NCBI GenBank assembly: GCA_003339415.1
Contig: PDHQ01000038.1
Span: forward strand, 160,273-224,272
DNA from: Ophiocordyceps camponoti-saundersi (nom. inval.)
Lineage: Eukaryota > Ascomycota > Sordariomycetes > Hypocreales > Ophiocordycipitaceae
Direction: 5' to 3'
Length of the DNA: 64,000 nt
The notes under the pieces are model-generated. The model was not told the origin of the DNA, searched no databases, and saw only the letters and a program-made list of their open reading frames with translations. The translations under genes and the position numbers were made by a program. Position 1 is the stretch's first letter. The number at the start of each line of letters is the position of its first letter. Below, one piece after another: positions 1-11,211 of this stretch.

Positions 1-1329
1 ACGATGCCCGAGGCGAAGAAGGCTGAGCCGATGATGGGTAGCACCCAGTGGACCGTCGGCCCATTTGTCCAGGCGAACCAGAAGAGCCCTATCGGAAGCA
101 GTATGGATCCGACCAGGGCCGGAGGTAGACGAGCCTCGGGCGGGGGTGTGCCGTGGAAGCGGACCACAACCTTTCGGAAGCGCTTGTCGTCGTACAAGCT
201 TCCAGCCAGAGCGACAGCCATACCGACGGCAATTCCGCAAAAGGCCAGGCCGCCGATGCCGGGTGACCATCCCCTTCCTTTTTGGAAGACGATGGGGAAA
301 GCAGCAAAGCACATGTACAGTGTGCCGTAGATGATGGCCATGTACAGCGACGTCAAGAGGACGATGGGCTCTAAAAAGAGGAGAAGCCAGGGTCGGGAGA
401 GGGCGACTTTGAATTGGGCGGCGACGGTGGTCTTGGGACGTCCGGCGTCGAGCTTAGAAACGTAGACCTTGCCCGTCTTGCGTGACAGGGCGGCGGCACG
501 CTCTCGAAGCAGGAAGGGCGCATACGTCTCGGGGCAGATGGCGGAATTGAGTATCCAGAGGACGCCGGAGAAGACGGCCATCAAGCCCTCGACCCAGCGC
601 CAGCCGGCGGCCTGACCGAGGAACCCACCTGCTATGGGACCTATGCAACAAGACGGCGTGAGCAACAGTCTAACAGACGAGCGGAAGAGGACTTGTCTCA
701 CCAAGGGCGGGACCGAGGAAAGGGGCCAAGGCAAAGACGCTGGTAGCGAGGCCTCGCTCCTCGGCTGAGAACATGTCGGCAATGACACCGCCAGCATTGG
801 TCAGGGGCGAGGAGCCGAAGGCGCCGGCGAAGAAGCGAAGTACAATCAGGGCAGGCATGGACGGTGCGCCGGCGGCAGCGGCATTGAAGGCGGTCAAGGC
901 CATGTAGGTGACGAAGAAGATTCGCTGACGGCCGTAAAGCTCAGACAAAGGGGCCCATATCAGAGGCCCAATGGCAAAGCCCAAGACGAACATGGAGACT
1001 CCGAGGATGACGACCTCGGACGACACATCGAATTCGGCCCTTATGTAGCCGGCACCGCCCGAGTAGGCGGAGCTGGCGAAGGCCACGGCCAGGGTAGAAA
1101 AGGCGGCGAGCCAGGTGATGAGCCACTTGAAAGGTCTGGCGAAGGTCATGGGGTTACGAGCATCGTTGGGGAGAAAGTCGACGATGAAGGGCGACTGGGG
1201 TGTGCCATGACCGGGATACTTGAAAGCGAGGGCAGCATCGTCGGCACCGGCCGGGTCGAGAAGAGTAGAGAAGTGAGAGGCCCTGGCGGCGGGAGGACGC
1301 AGGGCTTCGATATCGCCGTGGCCGTCCAT
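1..1329 (-). CDS. MFS drug:H+ antiporter-like transporter, 3' part beyond window
   Basis: This is a major facilitator superfamily transporter of the plasma membrane, probably DHA1-like and exporting small molecules. The start ATG is at 1329. Exon 1 is 702-1329 and a 61-bp intron lies at 641-701 (GTGAGA donor, CATAG acceptor). Exon 2 runs from 640 past the window edge without a stop, so the C-terminus is missing. The cytosolic N-terminus carries FLPNDARNP, like the DPxDPxNP motif of fungal DHA1 proteins, and is followed by hydrophobic helices. The loop motif ELYGRQR is the MFS A-motif (family form GxLxDRxGRR). Exon 2 restores the frame as [13 protein letters not shown] and continues with the central loop and further helices. 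The substrate cannot be told from sequence. No biosynthetic genes lie nearby to suggest a pathway-specific role. Confidence 0.88.
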
Positions 1330-3697
1330 GGCCAGACGAAGTTGGACGAGGGTTTCGTTGTTGGTGTGTTTTCTGTTTTGTTTCGTTTGGTATTGAGAGA
1401 TGAGAAAACGAAGATGAAGGACAAGAGAAGGAGAGGGAGGAGGAGGAGGTGAGAGGGATATGAGAGATGTACGAGTTGAAGAAGATGGGAAAGAAAGAGC
1501 GGAATGTGACGATAAGGAATTCTGGCGCTGCAGTTGGTGGAGGAAGTGGTGGCAGATGACAATGGGAATCGAGAGGAAAAGGAAGTCGACAAATTGGAGT
1601 CAGGGTCGAGGGAGAGACAGTTGGGAGGGGCGAGGAGGAGATGCGGAGGAGGAGGAGGAGGAGGAGGGGAAGAGAGGGGGGGGGAAAGGCTTCGAGATGT
1701 ATGTATGTATGAAGAAGAATAGAGATGTATGTAAGTAAACGAAAAAACAAGCGGAAGGTGCAGTCGATGCAGATGCAGACAATAGATAAAGTATAGAAAA
1801 AAAAAAAGGCAAGAGCCGCCGTTGGCGAAATAAAAACAAGCTCGTCCCTCCAACAGCAAAAGCTGAAGCCCCGATGCCGACGCCGATCAACGGGACGGAC
1901 AGACGGGAATAGAGACAGAACCGAACGAAGAGAGCCAAGCAAGGTAAAGGGTGATGGATAGAAAAGGGACTAAAGCGGCCCAACTACCGAGGCGCGGCTT
2001 TTTTTTTTTTTTTTTTCACACACCCCCCCCTTCCCTGTCGCACCCCTGGGGCGGAACAGGGTTCTTCTTCTTTGAGAGGTCACACGGAAGGAAAAAGAAT
2101 GAATGAGCGAGTTGAAGACTGTGGAAGGGGGAAAAGAAAGGGAGGAAATCTGAAAGAGAGATACGGGGGTTGTGGAAGAGGGTGGAAGGGGGGGAGTTGT
2201 CTACCTACTTATATGGATGGGATGTTCGTAGATTCCTCGATGGGAGTCGTCGATGACGCTTTGTTTGTATTTACCCGCCTGTCATTAAGAAGAGAAAAAA
2301 GGAAAGAAGAAAAGCTACGATTTTCTTGAAATTCAAAGGAAATTCCCCTCCCTATCCCGCGGCTCTCTGCCGAAAGGCTTCACAACACACACACGTACCG
2401 GTGAAAACCGGGCACCGACAGAAGCGAGATCGCAGGCTCTCATTTCAACGACCCGTGGCGAATGATCCGACAGTCCGGGTGGCTACAGTTTCTTTTTATT
2501 TTTCCTCTGAAAGAAAAAGAAAGGAAAGAACAAAAAAACCGTCGTCTTGTCTTCCCGTCCTGCTGGGTGACAGTCCTACATACGACTTGACTCCCCTACC
2601 CGTGCAAGTTATTGTACATACATGCATACATACATACATGCAGGCATTTGTTTACTCCACTCCTCCTTCATGCGTGTGTCACTACCCGTAACCTAACCCC
2701 CCCCCCTTCTCCGTCGTTATATCCGGGATGGGGGATGGGATCAACCAGTCGTCGGACTTTGCACGGGCTGCCTCCGGGCGTACATACCTACCTACCTACC
2801 TGCCTACCTGCCTTACTCCTACCTGCTTGTCTACCTAAACACACACACACACACACATACAACGGATGACAGACGGAATAACATGCCCCCCCCCCCTTCC
2901 TCTCCCCCCCTCCCTGTCAATGGCTTTTGCCCTCCCCCCTCCCCCTCCTTTTCGGCCCTTTCTCGCCTTCTTGTGTGCTGTACGCTTCCTACCAAGGAGA
3001 GAAAGTTTGCGAGTGAGTAAGGCGGTGAAAGCAGATACACTCATACATATGTAATGATGATTCGCATATTTTTCATCAACGACGCATATCAATCGCTAAG
3101 TAGCTATCAATCAACATCATCATCATCATCTCACCCGAATCTCGGTCCCTTCCGGACCCCCCCCAAGGATCGCAGTTCACCACGACTGTTTTTTATACTT
3201 CTGACGTCGTACATTAGTTGACTCTTATCCTAACTCCGTACGGATTACTTTCTCTCTCTCTCTCTTCCCCTTCCAACCCACACCACAGCCCCCTCCCTGG
3301 TGCGGCACATGTGTACATACATACATACCTCATGTGTATGCATGTAGTCTGAAAACAGCTCCGATCGTCGGCGCCACGCATCATGTACATTATTCGTGAG
3401 AAAAGGGCACACAGGAAAATGCACGACAGGCGTGACATGGAGTCACCCGCCTTGATTTCCCTTCTTTATTTCACTTTTCTTCCCTTTTTCTTCCTTCTTG
3501 CGTAATTTCTTTTAATCGTACCCGTTTTATTTCCTTTTTCTTCTATCCTTTCTTCTTTATTATTTAGTTCCCTTTCCCTTTCGTCTCGTTGCCTCGGTAA
3601 GTAAAGTAGTTAGGCAGCTACTAATCCGTAGATAAATTAACGAGGACATAAGAGGTGAACAAGGTGTTTGTTTTCTTCTCCGGCCCCTCGGGATGCT
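1330..3697. other. Intergenic spacer, microsatellites and homopolymers
   Basis: No gene is supported here. The stretch upstream of the transporter is strand-asymmetric (purine-rich on +) and gives long low-complexity frames that are not credible proteins. It contains poly-T at 1999-2016, C-runs near 2023-2030, 2699-2707 and 2886-2893, (TACC)n near 2785-2836, (CA)n near 2838-2857, (CAT)n near 3114-3130 and (CT)n near 3249-3264. The promoter of the transporter must lie in the left part. Confidence 0.75.
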
Positions 3698-5534
3698 TTA
3701 ATCCCCGAACCCGCCCCACTCGTCGTCATCGTCGTCGTCTGAATCTCCGTCCGGCCCCGCTTCTTGGCTTCCGGCATCGCTCTCCACTTTTTCTTCTCCT
3801 CCTCCTCCTTCTCCACCTACTTCTCCACCATCCGCTTCCATCATCAGCCCCACGGCGTCTCCGCCCGCCTTCAATGTCGGCATCCCCAGAACATCTCGCA
3901 CAATCCTTCCGCGCTCGTCTCGCACGTACGGACCCGGATCGGACCCCGTCTCCTCTCCGCCGTCCCGGCAGAATGCGGCGACGAAGAAGCCCATGGTGCC
4001 CCGCCCGTCGTCCTTGTAGCATCGGATGCACCCGTCTGCCACCTCCGCGTCGCCTTCGCACTCTTCCTTCAGCCCTCGCACCGGCCATTCCCTCATCCCC
4101 CTAACCTGCTGGTCTCTCGCAAGAACGCGCCAACCTCGCGTGCGAGCAACGTCTGACTTGAGTGCCTCCATCACCACCCTCTCGTTTTCTTCCGCGTAGA
4201 CGGAGCACGTAGAGTATGTCACCTTCTTCGCCGCTGGAAAGCGGAACGCGTGCAGCAGCAGCGTCAGCTGAAAGCCTGATAACGCCCTTAAACGCCCGCT
4301 GAGGTCTTTCTCCGACTTGACCACCGTCTCGTTACCCTCGTCGTCCCGCACCACTTTAATCTTCTTATCCGGCCCATCAGCCCCGATATCGGCCTCCCTC
4401 TTCTTGCGTTTCTTCCCCGTCGGCATCTCCGGCGTGCCCGGCAGGAAAAGTTGCGGCATCGAGTCTCGGCCGATGATGCCGCTACCCGAGCAGCTGGGGT
4501 CGAGAAGCAAGGCGCCCACCTTGCTGTACCTGTCGCCGTGCGGATCGACCAGTAGAAAATCTTGCGCGAAGCCGACGCGCGTCATCTTCTTGCATCCCGA
4601 TGCGCGCACCCTTTCGTCCAGCGTCTGCGCCCGCCTTGCGTCTTTTTCGAACGCAAAGATGGTCTGCGGCTCCGAAGCCAATTCTGGCCGGTGGGTCTCG
4701 AGGATGGATGCAAGGTGACTGGTCTTGTTGCCAGGGGCGGCGCAGGCATCAATGACGTCTCCATCCTCGGATCGAGGGTCCAGAAGATAGGCCGGAAAAC
4801 ACGACGCCTTGTCCTGCAGGATGATCTTACCGGACGAGTAAGCCTCGGTCTTGGTCAAGTCGATACCCGGTGTGATTGCGACGAGGTTGGGGACGTGAGT
4901 GTCAATGTAGATGTGTCTATCTGATTTGGAGACGACGTCGGCCACGCTCATCGCCCGGATGTAGGATGCGAATGTCGTTTCTAGCTGCTCCTCGACACTG
5001 CTCTTGAGCGCATTGATCCGCACCCAACGCGGATAGGCCGTCTCCTCCCCGGCAGCCGCCTCATGGACATGCGCAGCCAGATCTTGGAGCGACGATGCCC
5101 GCCGCCGCAGTCGAGCTCGCGTGAGTTCAGACTTGAGGCGGCCCTTGTGCCTCTCAACACTGGTCCTGAGCCCATGATTCTGTGCCAGGGCAATGCCGCG
5201 CTTGGACAGTAACAGGTCATGGACCAGAAGAAGAGACAGAACCGGCGTCAGCTGAAGCAGAGTTTTTTAAGCGACAGACGCGCGTGGTCAGTGTGAGTGA
5301 TCGAGGAAGGAAGAGCTAAAAAGGGCCAACCTTGCGCTCGTGCTTCAGCAGCTCGGCCGCCTCAATCACCTCCTTGAGTACAGAGCTCCATTTCGTCGTC
5401 TCGACGACCAGGGCATATAGTTGACTCGGCTGCGACTTGAACGTCTTCCTGTTGCCGAAGACGTGCGATTTGAGACTACCGCCTTCAGACTGAGCCGTGG
5501 TCAGGATATCGGCAGCCTCGTGATAAAGGGACAT
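3698..5534 (-). CDS. RCM1: 25S rRNA (cytosine-C5) methyltransferase, RCM1/NSUN5 family
   Basis: This nucleolar enzyme makes 5-methylcytosine in large-subunit rRNA using S-adenosylmethionine; yeast Rcm1 targets C2278 of 25S rRNA. There are two exons: 5331-5534 (68 codons, ATG at 5534) and 3698-5251, split by a 79-bp intron. The product has about 517-585 residues' worth of fold plus tail (585 aa in all). The N-terminal helical region (residues 1-140) matches the Rcm1 start. The SAM-binding motif DACAAPGNKTSHL is near residue 235. Motif IV appears as DPSCSGSG near 317, the form typical of NSUN5 rather than the DxPC of other NSUN proteins. The catalytic TCSVYAEENE (motif VI Cys) is near 413. A Lys/Arg-rich insert follows motif IV, and the C-terminal 60 residues are acidic and low complexity, ending in an Asp run and GGFGD. 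The start is the first ATG of a frame that splices in phase 0. Confidence 0.93.
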
Positions 5535-6068
5535 TATCTAGGTATTTTTGCACAAAGCGAGGCTGCGATTCTTCGTCGAGGTTATCCAAACTCGATTTAA
5601 CCGTGGATCAAGCGGTGCATGTGCAGGGACTGTATGAGACACTGTACGACGCTATCCCCATCGGCATCTACCTAGTCTCCTCCCCCCGCGGGCGACGGCG
5701 GCGGCCCCCTTGGATGAAAGCGCTGAATCCTCCGAGACAAGCATACGTCCAATGGAAGGCAAAGAGCAATTACATGCATCTTTAAAGTGAGACCGCCACC
5801 GCGGCAGTTTGTGAGTCTACAGCCTAAAAAGCCGGGTCTCACGGCCCGAGCTGTCAAGGGTGGAAGAAGGAATCATATGCATTGATAGTGGCGATGCCGC
5901 CCCCCCCTTTTTTTTTCTCTGCTCGGCTACATATGACAACTGCTTTTTTTCTGCCCAATGTCCAAACAGCGGCAGGGAAAATATTTACAGGGTGAAAAGA
6001 AAGGAAACTCCGTACAGCATCCCCGTTCCTGCACGATCACCGAAGCGGATACTCCCAACCGCTTTTAC
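5535..6068. other. Intergenic spacer
   Basis: This is the upstream region of the rRNA methyltransferase and the 3' side of the WSC gene. Only short C/T runs (near 5900-5917) are visible. No gene or clear regulatory site is seen. Confidence 0.6.
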
Positions 6069-8294
6069 TCAGTGGTGCGGGCTACGACGACGTCTGACGT
6101 GGTCGTGGAAGTGGTGGCGTCGGCCTTTGTAAGTGCCGGCCGCGGTGGTGGAGGAGGAGGTGGCGTTGTTGGCGGCGGCGTTGCTGGCCTTGATAATGGC
6201 CTGGCCGTCCCGACTGTAGACGGAGAGCGCCCAACTGCCACCGCAGATGCCTCCCTCGCAGGCCATGTTGCATCGGGCCTCATCGAGGCGCTTGGAACCG
6301 ACGAGGGCGTCGCCGCAGTAGCACTCGCCCCCGTATTCCGTCCCGGCCAGGGCGTGGCCCGAAGCACGGCAGTAGTCGATGCATTTGGCGTTGCTGACGA
6401 CGCCTCCCATGTCGGCTCGTATGACGTCGCTCAGGGCCCTTTGCTGACCGTCCTGGAAGCAGCCGGCGTACTTGTAGCCTTTGATGGAACGGGTCGAGTT
6501 GGTGAATTTCGGCCCGTCTGTCATGACGGCTGCTACCTGTCCTTTGGGTGCTTCCTCCTGGCGACCTTGGGATACTGCCTCCTGGCCTTTGGGCGCTGCC
6601 TCGCGGCCTTTCATGGTGACGGTGACTGTCTCCTGGACGGTGACCGTCTTGGTGATGCACTCGCTGCTGATGGTTGGCTGGACAGCACTCGAGTCGGCGG
6701 CGTAGGAGGAAGACGATGCGGACGAGGGGGCGGAGTAAGGGGAAGACGAGGCTGACGGCGCGGCTTCGGATCCGATCGAGTTCGTTTGGTGAGCGGTCGA
6801 GTTGGCGTAGTGCTTGGTGAGTCCCCTGGTAGGCACGTGGTATCGAACGGCCTCTTTGGTGGCTGAAGGGCGCTGACTCTCGGTTGAGGCACCGATGACC
6901 TGGTTGACGGGCAACTTGTATCGCGTCTCGGCCGCGTCTTCAGATGATGATGATGATGATGATGGGTAGTAGTCCGGTTCCTGGGTCGAAGGAGACGAAG
7001 CCGATTCGTATGAAGACGAGGACTGGGTCGGCTCGTATGAGGACGAGGACTGGGCCGGCTCATACGAAGAAGAAGACTGGACCGGCTCATACGACGGAGA
7101 CTTGACCGGCGCGTACGCAGAAGAAGACTGGGCCGGCTTAGACGAAACCGGAGCGGCGCCTCCCTCTCCGCCGCCGGAACGCGAGCCTCCTCCGTAGGAC
7201 CAGCCGGCGATTTGGTTGCTACCGGGAAGAGAGTCCAAGACGCCGTCGACCTTTTCATCGATGGCAGACGGAATGGTACAATCATCCTGGTTGAGCCCGT
7301 AGGGCAGACCGGGACACTTGTCCATGCCGATGGTACCAGCGTCGCAGGTGTCGATGATGTGCTGCAGCACCTTTTCATCCCAGCCGGCCATGAAGTCGGC
7401 ATGCAGACTGAAGCCGGTCGCGTCGCCGTTGGACAGCACGAACGGCTGCTTGCCCTGACCCTGCACCCACCTGTCCTTGAAGGCGGGCGTGTTCCAGTAG
7501 ATCTCGAGGAACAGGTGAGGGACGTGGATATGACCCTTGGGACAGTCCATCTTGCCGTCTCCGGCGCCGCTGGGGAAGACCATGTTCTTCTTGTAGTCGG
7601 TCAGTCCGACGGCCGGGTCGTAGCACGATGGGAAGTGAATGTCGGCGCGAAGAGGCGAGGCGAAGCCATCGCAGTCGACGTCGGGAAAGCCGACGCCCTC
7701 GCCCTTGTTGACAGGGTCACCGATACCAGCCAGCTTACCGTCCGAATCGGCAGGCCACGAAGGGGGGTTATAGACGTTGCCATTACGAGGACAGGTCCAT
7801 TTCACCGGGTTAACGGGGCCTTTGGAAGCGTCCAGGTTGGTGATGGCACCTCCAGCCGGGGCAGATCGGGTATCGATATCACCGCTGACGACGCTGAGAC
7901 CGAGAGGGAAAGGCTTGATGTCATCATTGGTGGCCTCGAAGAAGTAGTAGGCGTTTGCATAGAAGAGCTCGACGTCCTCGAACTTGTTCGTCTTGGGATC
8001 TTTGAAGTACAAGGACGGGAACCAGTAGTTGCTGTTGTCGCCCTTGACTTTGGCGGTGCTACAGTTTGAGGTTGCGAGATGGTGTCCGTCGGAAGTGAGG
8101 CTGAAGGCGCTTCCGCCGAGGATGTTGTGGACGTGGGCGCCCGTCTTTCCAGGGGTTCGGATCGGATCCATGCGGCCTTTTGTCAGCTGCTTGTTGGTGA
8201 AGCGCAGGACGGCAAAGGTGCGTTGGTCCTTGGCCTCTGCGAATAAGGTGGTTGTGGCGGCGACGATGGCCGAGAGGAGGATGTGAGGTTTCAT
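6069..8294 (-). CDS. Secreted DUF1996 + WSC domain protein
   Basis: A single-exon gene of 741 residues, likely an extracellular or wall-associated protein. The N-terminal 21 residues are a signal peptide ending AEAK. DUF1996 spans about residues 25-325 and is rich in conserved His, Asp and Cys (for example the GKTGAHVHNILGG and CPKGHIHVPHLFLEIYW blocks). A Ser/Pro/Tyr-rich region (about 380-560) follows, with 9-residue repeats of the form PxQSSSSYE encoded by 27-bp units, a likely site of O-glycosylation. A WSC domain occupies about residues 605-700 (YAGCFQDG, eight conserved Cys, ECYCGD). WSC domains bind carbohydrate. The tail is His/Arg-rich and has no obvious transmembrane or GPI signal. 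DUF1996-WSC fusions are common in filamentous ascomycetes, but their biochemical role is unknown. Confidence 0.92.
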   Translation of the reverse strand: MKPHILLSAIVAATTTLFAEAKDQRTFAVLRFTNKQLTKGRMDPIRTPGKTGAHVHNILGGSAFSLTSDGHHLATSNCSTAKVKGDNSNYWFPSLYFKDPKTNKFEDVELFYANAYYFFEATNDDIKPFPLGLSVVSGDIDTRSAPAGGAITNLDASKGPVNPVKWTCPRNGNVYNPPSWPADSDGKLAGIGDPVNKGEGVGFPDVDCDGFASPLRADIHFPSCYDPAVGLTDYKKNMVFPSGAGDGKMDCPKGHIHVPHLFLEIYWNTPAFKDRWVQGQGKQPFVLSNGDATGFSLHADFMAGWDEKVLQHIIDTCDAGTIGMDKCPGLPYGLNQDDCTIPSAIDEKVDGVLDSLPGSNQIAGWSYGGGSRSGGGEGGAAPVSSKPAQSSSAYAPVKSPSYEPVQSSSSYEPAQSSSSYEPTQSSSSYESASSPSTQEPDYYPSSSSSSSEDAAETRYKLPVNQVIGASTESQRPSATKEAVRYHVPTRGLTKHYANSTAHQTNSIGSEAAPSASSSPYSAPSSASSSSYAADSSAVQPTISSECITKTVTVQETVTVTMKGREAAPKGQEAVSQGRQEEAPKGQVAAVMTDGPKFTNSTRSIKGYKYAGCFQDGQQRALSDVIRADMGGVVSNAKCIDYCRASGHALAGTEYGGECYCGDALVGSKRLDEARCNMACEGGICGGSWALSVYSRDGQAIIKASNAAANNATSSSTTAAGTYKGRRHHFHDHVRRRRSPHH
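7003..7140 (-). repeat. 27-bp coding tandem repeats in the DUF1996-WSC gene
   Basis: About five units, most of them 27 bp (one of 24 bp), encode the 9-residue PxQSSSSYE-like repeat. Unit boundaries are visible at 7021, 7048, 7075, 7099 and 7126. Copies differ by a few substitutions. The array lies in the glycosylation-prone linker between DUF1996 and the WSC domain. Confidence 0.8.
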
Positions 8295-10519
8295 CTTGAA
8301 GAGTTGGGTTTGTCAAAGTTGAAGAAGAAGAAGAAGAACAGGAGAGAGAGAGTTTGTGTTTGTCTGTGGCTTGTCGAGAAGAGGAGGTTATCCAGAGAGA
8401 GGGGGGGAGGCAGAGTGAATGTGTGTTTGTGTGTGTATGGGTATGTTGAAAGGATGAAAGGAGAGAAGGGGAAGAAGAAGAACAGGATCCAGCTGTTCAC
8501 CAAGACGAAGAGAAGAAAGGAATGTATGAATGGCCTGGGATCAGGCTGTGAAGGAGAGACTGCAGTGAAGATGAAGATGAAGAAGAGAGAAAGAAGAGAA
8601 GAGAAGAGAAGAGAAAAGGGAAAAAAAGGAGCAGTGAAAAAGAAGAAGAAGAAGAAGAAGAAGGGAAGGGTGATATTTTCATACCTACCGACCTACCTCC
8701 TACTCGACCACGACACCCATCTTCTCATCTCGACCTTGTTCACAGCCTGGTCCGGGCTTATTTTGGGGGTATTCCCTATTGGGGGGGTCCCTGACAGGAG
8801 GAGGAGGAGGAGGGAAAAAAAAAAAAAGAAAGGGGGCCGAGCGGCAAGACAAGGGTTAGGGTAGGATATGGTAGGGTAGTGGGATGTGACCAGTCAGCCA
8901 ACAGAGATGGACTCTGTCGTGTGATTCGCCAAAGGAGAGCGTTTTTGTCCTGATTGTGCAGGATTATATTATAATTCATCCGATGCAACGCTCGTTTAAT
9001 AATCCGTCTCCCCCCTTTTTTCCTCCTCTCTCTCTCTTTCTTCCTTTCTCCCCTTTTATCCCCAAGCTCTATCTATAGACTACGTATAACTCGATTAAAG
9101 AAGAAGAAGAAGAAGAATGACATGGCTATGACGAAGAAAAGAAAAAGGTTACAGAGAGAGACATTGTCAGAGAAACAAAACAAGGGGGAAGTTGAAACAT
9201 GGTTCCGATCAAAGAAGCAGCGATTCAGCATCGTCAGCCGATGAGAAGAAGAAGAAGAAGCAAAAAAAGGGGCGGAGGAAGAAGAGGAAGAAGAAGAAGA
9301 AGTAAAAAAAATAAAACGACCATCCCCCCATGTTCTTTTTCTTCCTATGAAACGGATATAATGCAGGAGATGATGGAATAAGCGCCTCCTCGTGAAAGGG
9401 GGACAAAAAAACAGTGACAGACAGCTTTGTTGTCGTCTTATGCATATGTATGTATGGACGGCTGACGCGCCTATTCGGGGTCAAGTGTCTTTTTCTTTTT
9501 AAACGGATATTACGCGCATTAGCCCCGTTTCGATTTGTTTAAGGCTTGTGATATAATCTCTCTTCATAAAGGGTGGACAAAGGGTGCAGAAGCGCCCGTC
9601 ACTTAGATGGGGACCGGACCGGGGGGTCTTTGCTTAGAAACGATGGATGCGGAAGAGAGGGTGTAAGCAAGCAAGCAAGCAAGGTACGCAAGGCATGCAA
9701 GGCACGAGTTTAGCTTGGTTGTCTGCAAGGCACCGCATCATTCCCAAGGCTCAGGGGTAGGGTAGAGTTGGGTTGTGGTATGGTTGGTCAGTGAAGAAAC
9801 CCCTTTCCCCCTTTGCCCCCTTGTTGAAGATGGTTTTTTTTTTTTATATCTTCTATGTAAGCAGAGGGTTGATTGAAGACGGCGTTGATCAGCTGAAGCA
9901 TCCCTCTACGGACTATGTACATATGTATGTACACTTATATATATATCTCTGATAGAGCAAGGGGAAGGGGAAGGGGAAGGGGAAGGGAAGATGAAAAGGG
10001 AAGAGATATATTCGTAAGCGTTTCGCGGATGAAGATTTTACGGATACGATGTTTGTATTGTCATCGTCAGTCTGCCGCTCGGTTCGTGAGGCTGATGATG
10101 CGTAAGCAGGTAAGTAAGTAAGTAAGTGAGATGCCGGGGGGCCGTGATGCTTTTCTCTTCCCACCTGTTTTGTTGTTACGGAGACTGAGTATGTATGTAT
10201 GTAAGTAAGTAACAAAGACTCTATGGCTACTATCTAGATGTATGACAGTATGACCATGTCAGTTAACAGGCAAACAACTGGAATGCTTACCTACATACGT
10301 CCGATGTGCTGGGGATTCGTGTTCAAGTCTGACGGTGAGTAAGTATGTAAGTAGTACGGAGTAGGTATGTATGCTGACACTCGGTGACACCACCCCAAGT
10401 CATACAAAGAATCTTCCCCCCCCCCCCTCTTCCTCCCTCTTCCTCTCCCCCCCCTTTGTCAGCACTCATCATCTATATCATCATCATCATCATCAAAGAC
10501 GACGACGACGACGACAATC
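8295..10519. other. Intergenic spacer, purine-rich and microsatellite-rich
   Basis: No gene is supported. The stretch contains (GAA)n at 8641-8662 and near 9097-9116, (GGGGAA)n near 9959-9987, (GTAA)n near 10112-10126, (GTAT)n near 10190-10210, a C-run near 10421-10432, and a (CAT)n then (GAC)n stretch at 10471-10515 directly before the next start codon. Frames here are Lys/Glu/Arg runs produced by the repeats. Confidence 0.7.
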
Positions 10520-11077
10520 ATGACGCGTCTCCTCCTCCTCCTCCCCCTCCTCGGCTCTCTAACCATCTCCCACGTCTCATCATCATCATCATCAACCTCC
10601 AACTTCAACTCAACCCTAGATAACCTACCCATCACCCTCCGACAAACCAGCCTCTCGCCCCCGACGGTACGGGCCACGGTCAGCAACAAAAACGCCCACG
10701 CCGTCACCATCCTATCCTACCAGTCTCCGCTCGACAACCTCGCCCTGGCGCTAGGCCTCCTCTCCATCACGCCGTCCGGCTCGAGCGAACCGATAGAGCT
10801 GCCCATCATCAGGGCGAAGCGGGTGTGGCCACCGGCCGACGAGTCCCTCATCGTCGTCGAGGCCGGGGCGAGCGCCACCAACGACTTCGTCCTCGAGGAG
10901 CCGCACGTGCCCGTCGAGAAGCTGGGCGATTCCGCCACCGTCGTTGTGCGCGGTCGCTGGATGGCAGTCTGGCCCAAGTCGAGGGCGAAGCTGACCAGGT
11001 CGGATATCGAGAATGCGAGCGGGACTGCCTTGTCGGCTGGCTTTGAGTCGAATTCGCTGCTGGTTAGGGTGAGGTAA
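10520..11077 (+). CDS. Secreted protein resembling a free-standing M35 deuterolysin propeptide
   Basis: A single-exon frame of 185 residues. The first ATG starts a signal peptide (MTRLLLLLPLLGSLTISHVSS) followed by a Ser/Thr linker. Residues about 35-150 follow the pattern of the N-terminal prodomain of fungal deuterolysins (MEROPS M35): a short beta-strand start (LPITLRQTSL), the T/SVSNKNAHAVTILSYQSPLD strand pair, a GIxxRR-like IRAKRVWPP segment, an ESLIVVEAGAS turn and a VVVRGRWMAVW strand. The protein then stops. There is no HExxH helix and no GTxD zinc site, so no protease domain is present. It may be a secreted inhibitor or chaperone related to the propeptide, or an independent secreted protein with the same fold. 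The similarity is by eye and needs a profile search. The start is preceded by an unusual (CAT)n/(GAC)n leader. Confidence 0.72.
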   Translation: MTRLLLLLPLLGSLTISHVSSSSSSTSNFNSTLDNLPITLRQTSLSPPTVRATVSNKNAHAVTILSYQSPLDNLALALGLLSITPSGSSEPIELPIIRAKRVWPPADESLIVVEAGASATNDFVLEEPHVPVEKLGDSATVVVRGRWMAVWPKSRAKLTRSDIENASGTALSAGFESNSLLVRVR

Positions 11078-11211
11078 AAAGTTGAGGAGCCAGCCAAGTT
11101 GGTACATACAGCAGCTTTGTTGCGAATGGAGACGTGTTATAGTAAAATTCATCGACTATGGATAGAAGAAGAAGAAGAAGATGATGATGATCGAGACAAA
11201 AAAGAGAGCAA

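Noticed and set aside
1146..1942. Overlapping frames of about 240-260 codons upstream of the MFS gene
   Set aside because: They are low-complexity translations of purine/pyrimidine tracts, with Phe/Ser/Leu/Pro runs and no conserved feature.
8850..8880. Telomere-like GGTTAGGGTAGG
   Set aside because: Only one degenerate unit, without tandem TTAGGG repeats, inside an ordinary spacer.
10321..10345. GTTCAAGTC resembling a tRNA T-loop
   Set aside because: No acceptor, D or anticodon stem can be formed around it.
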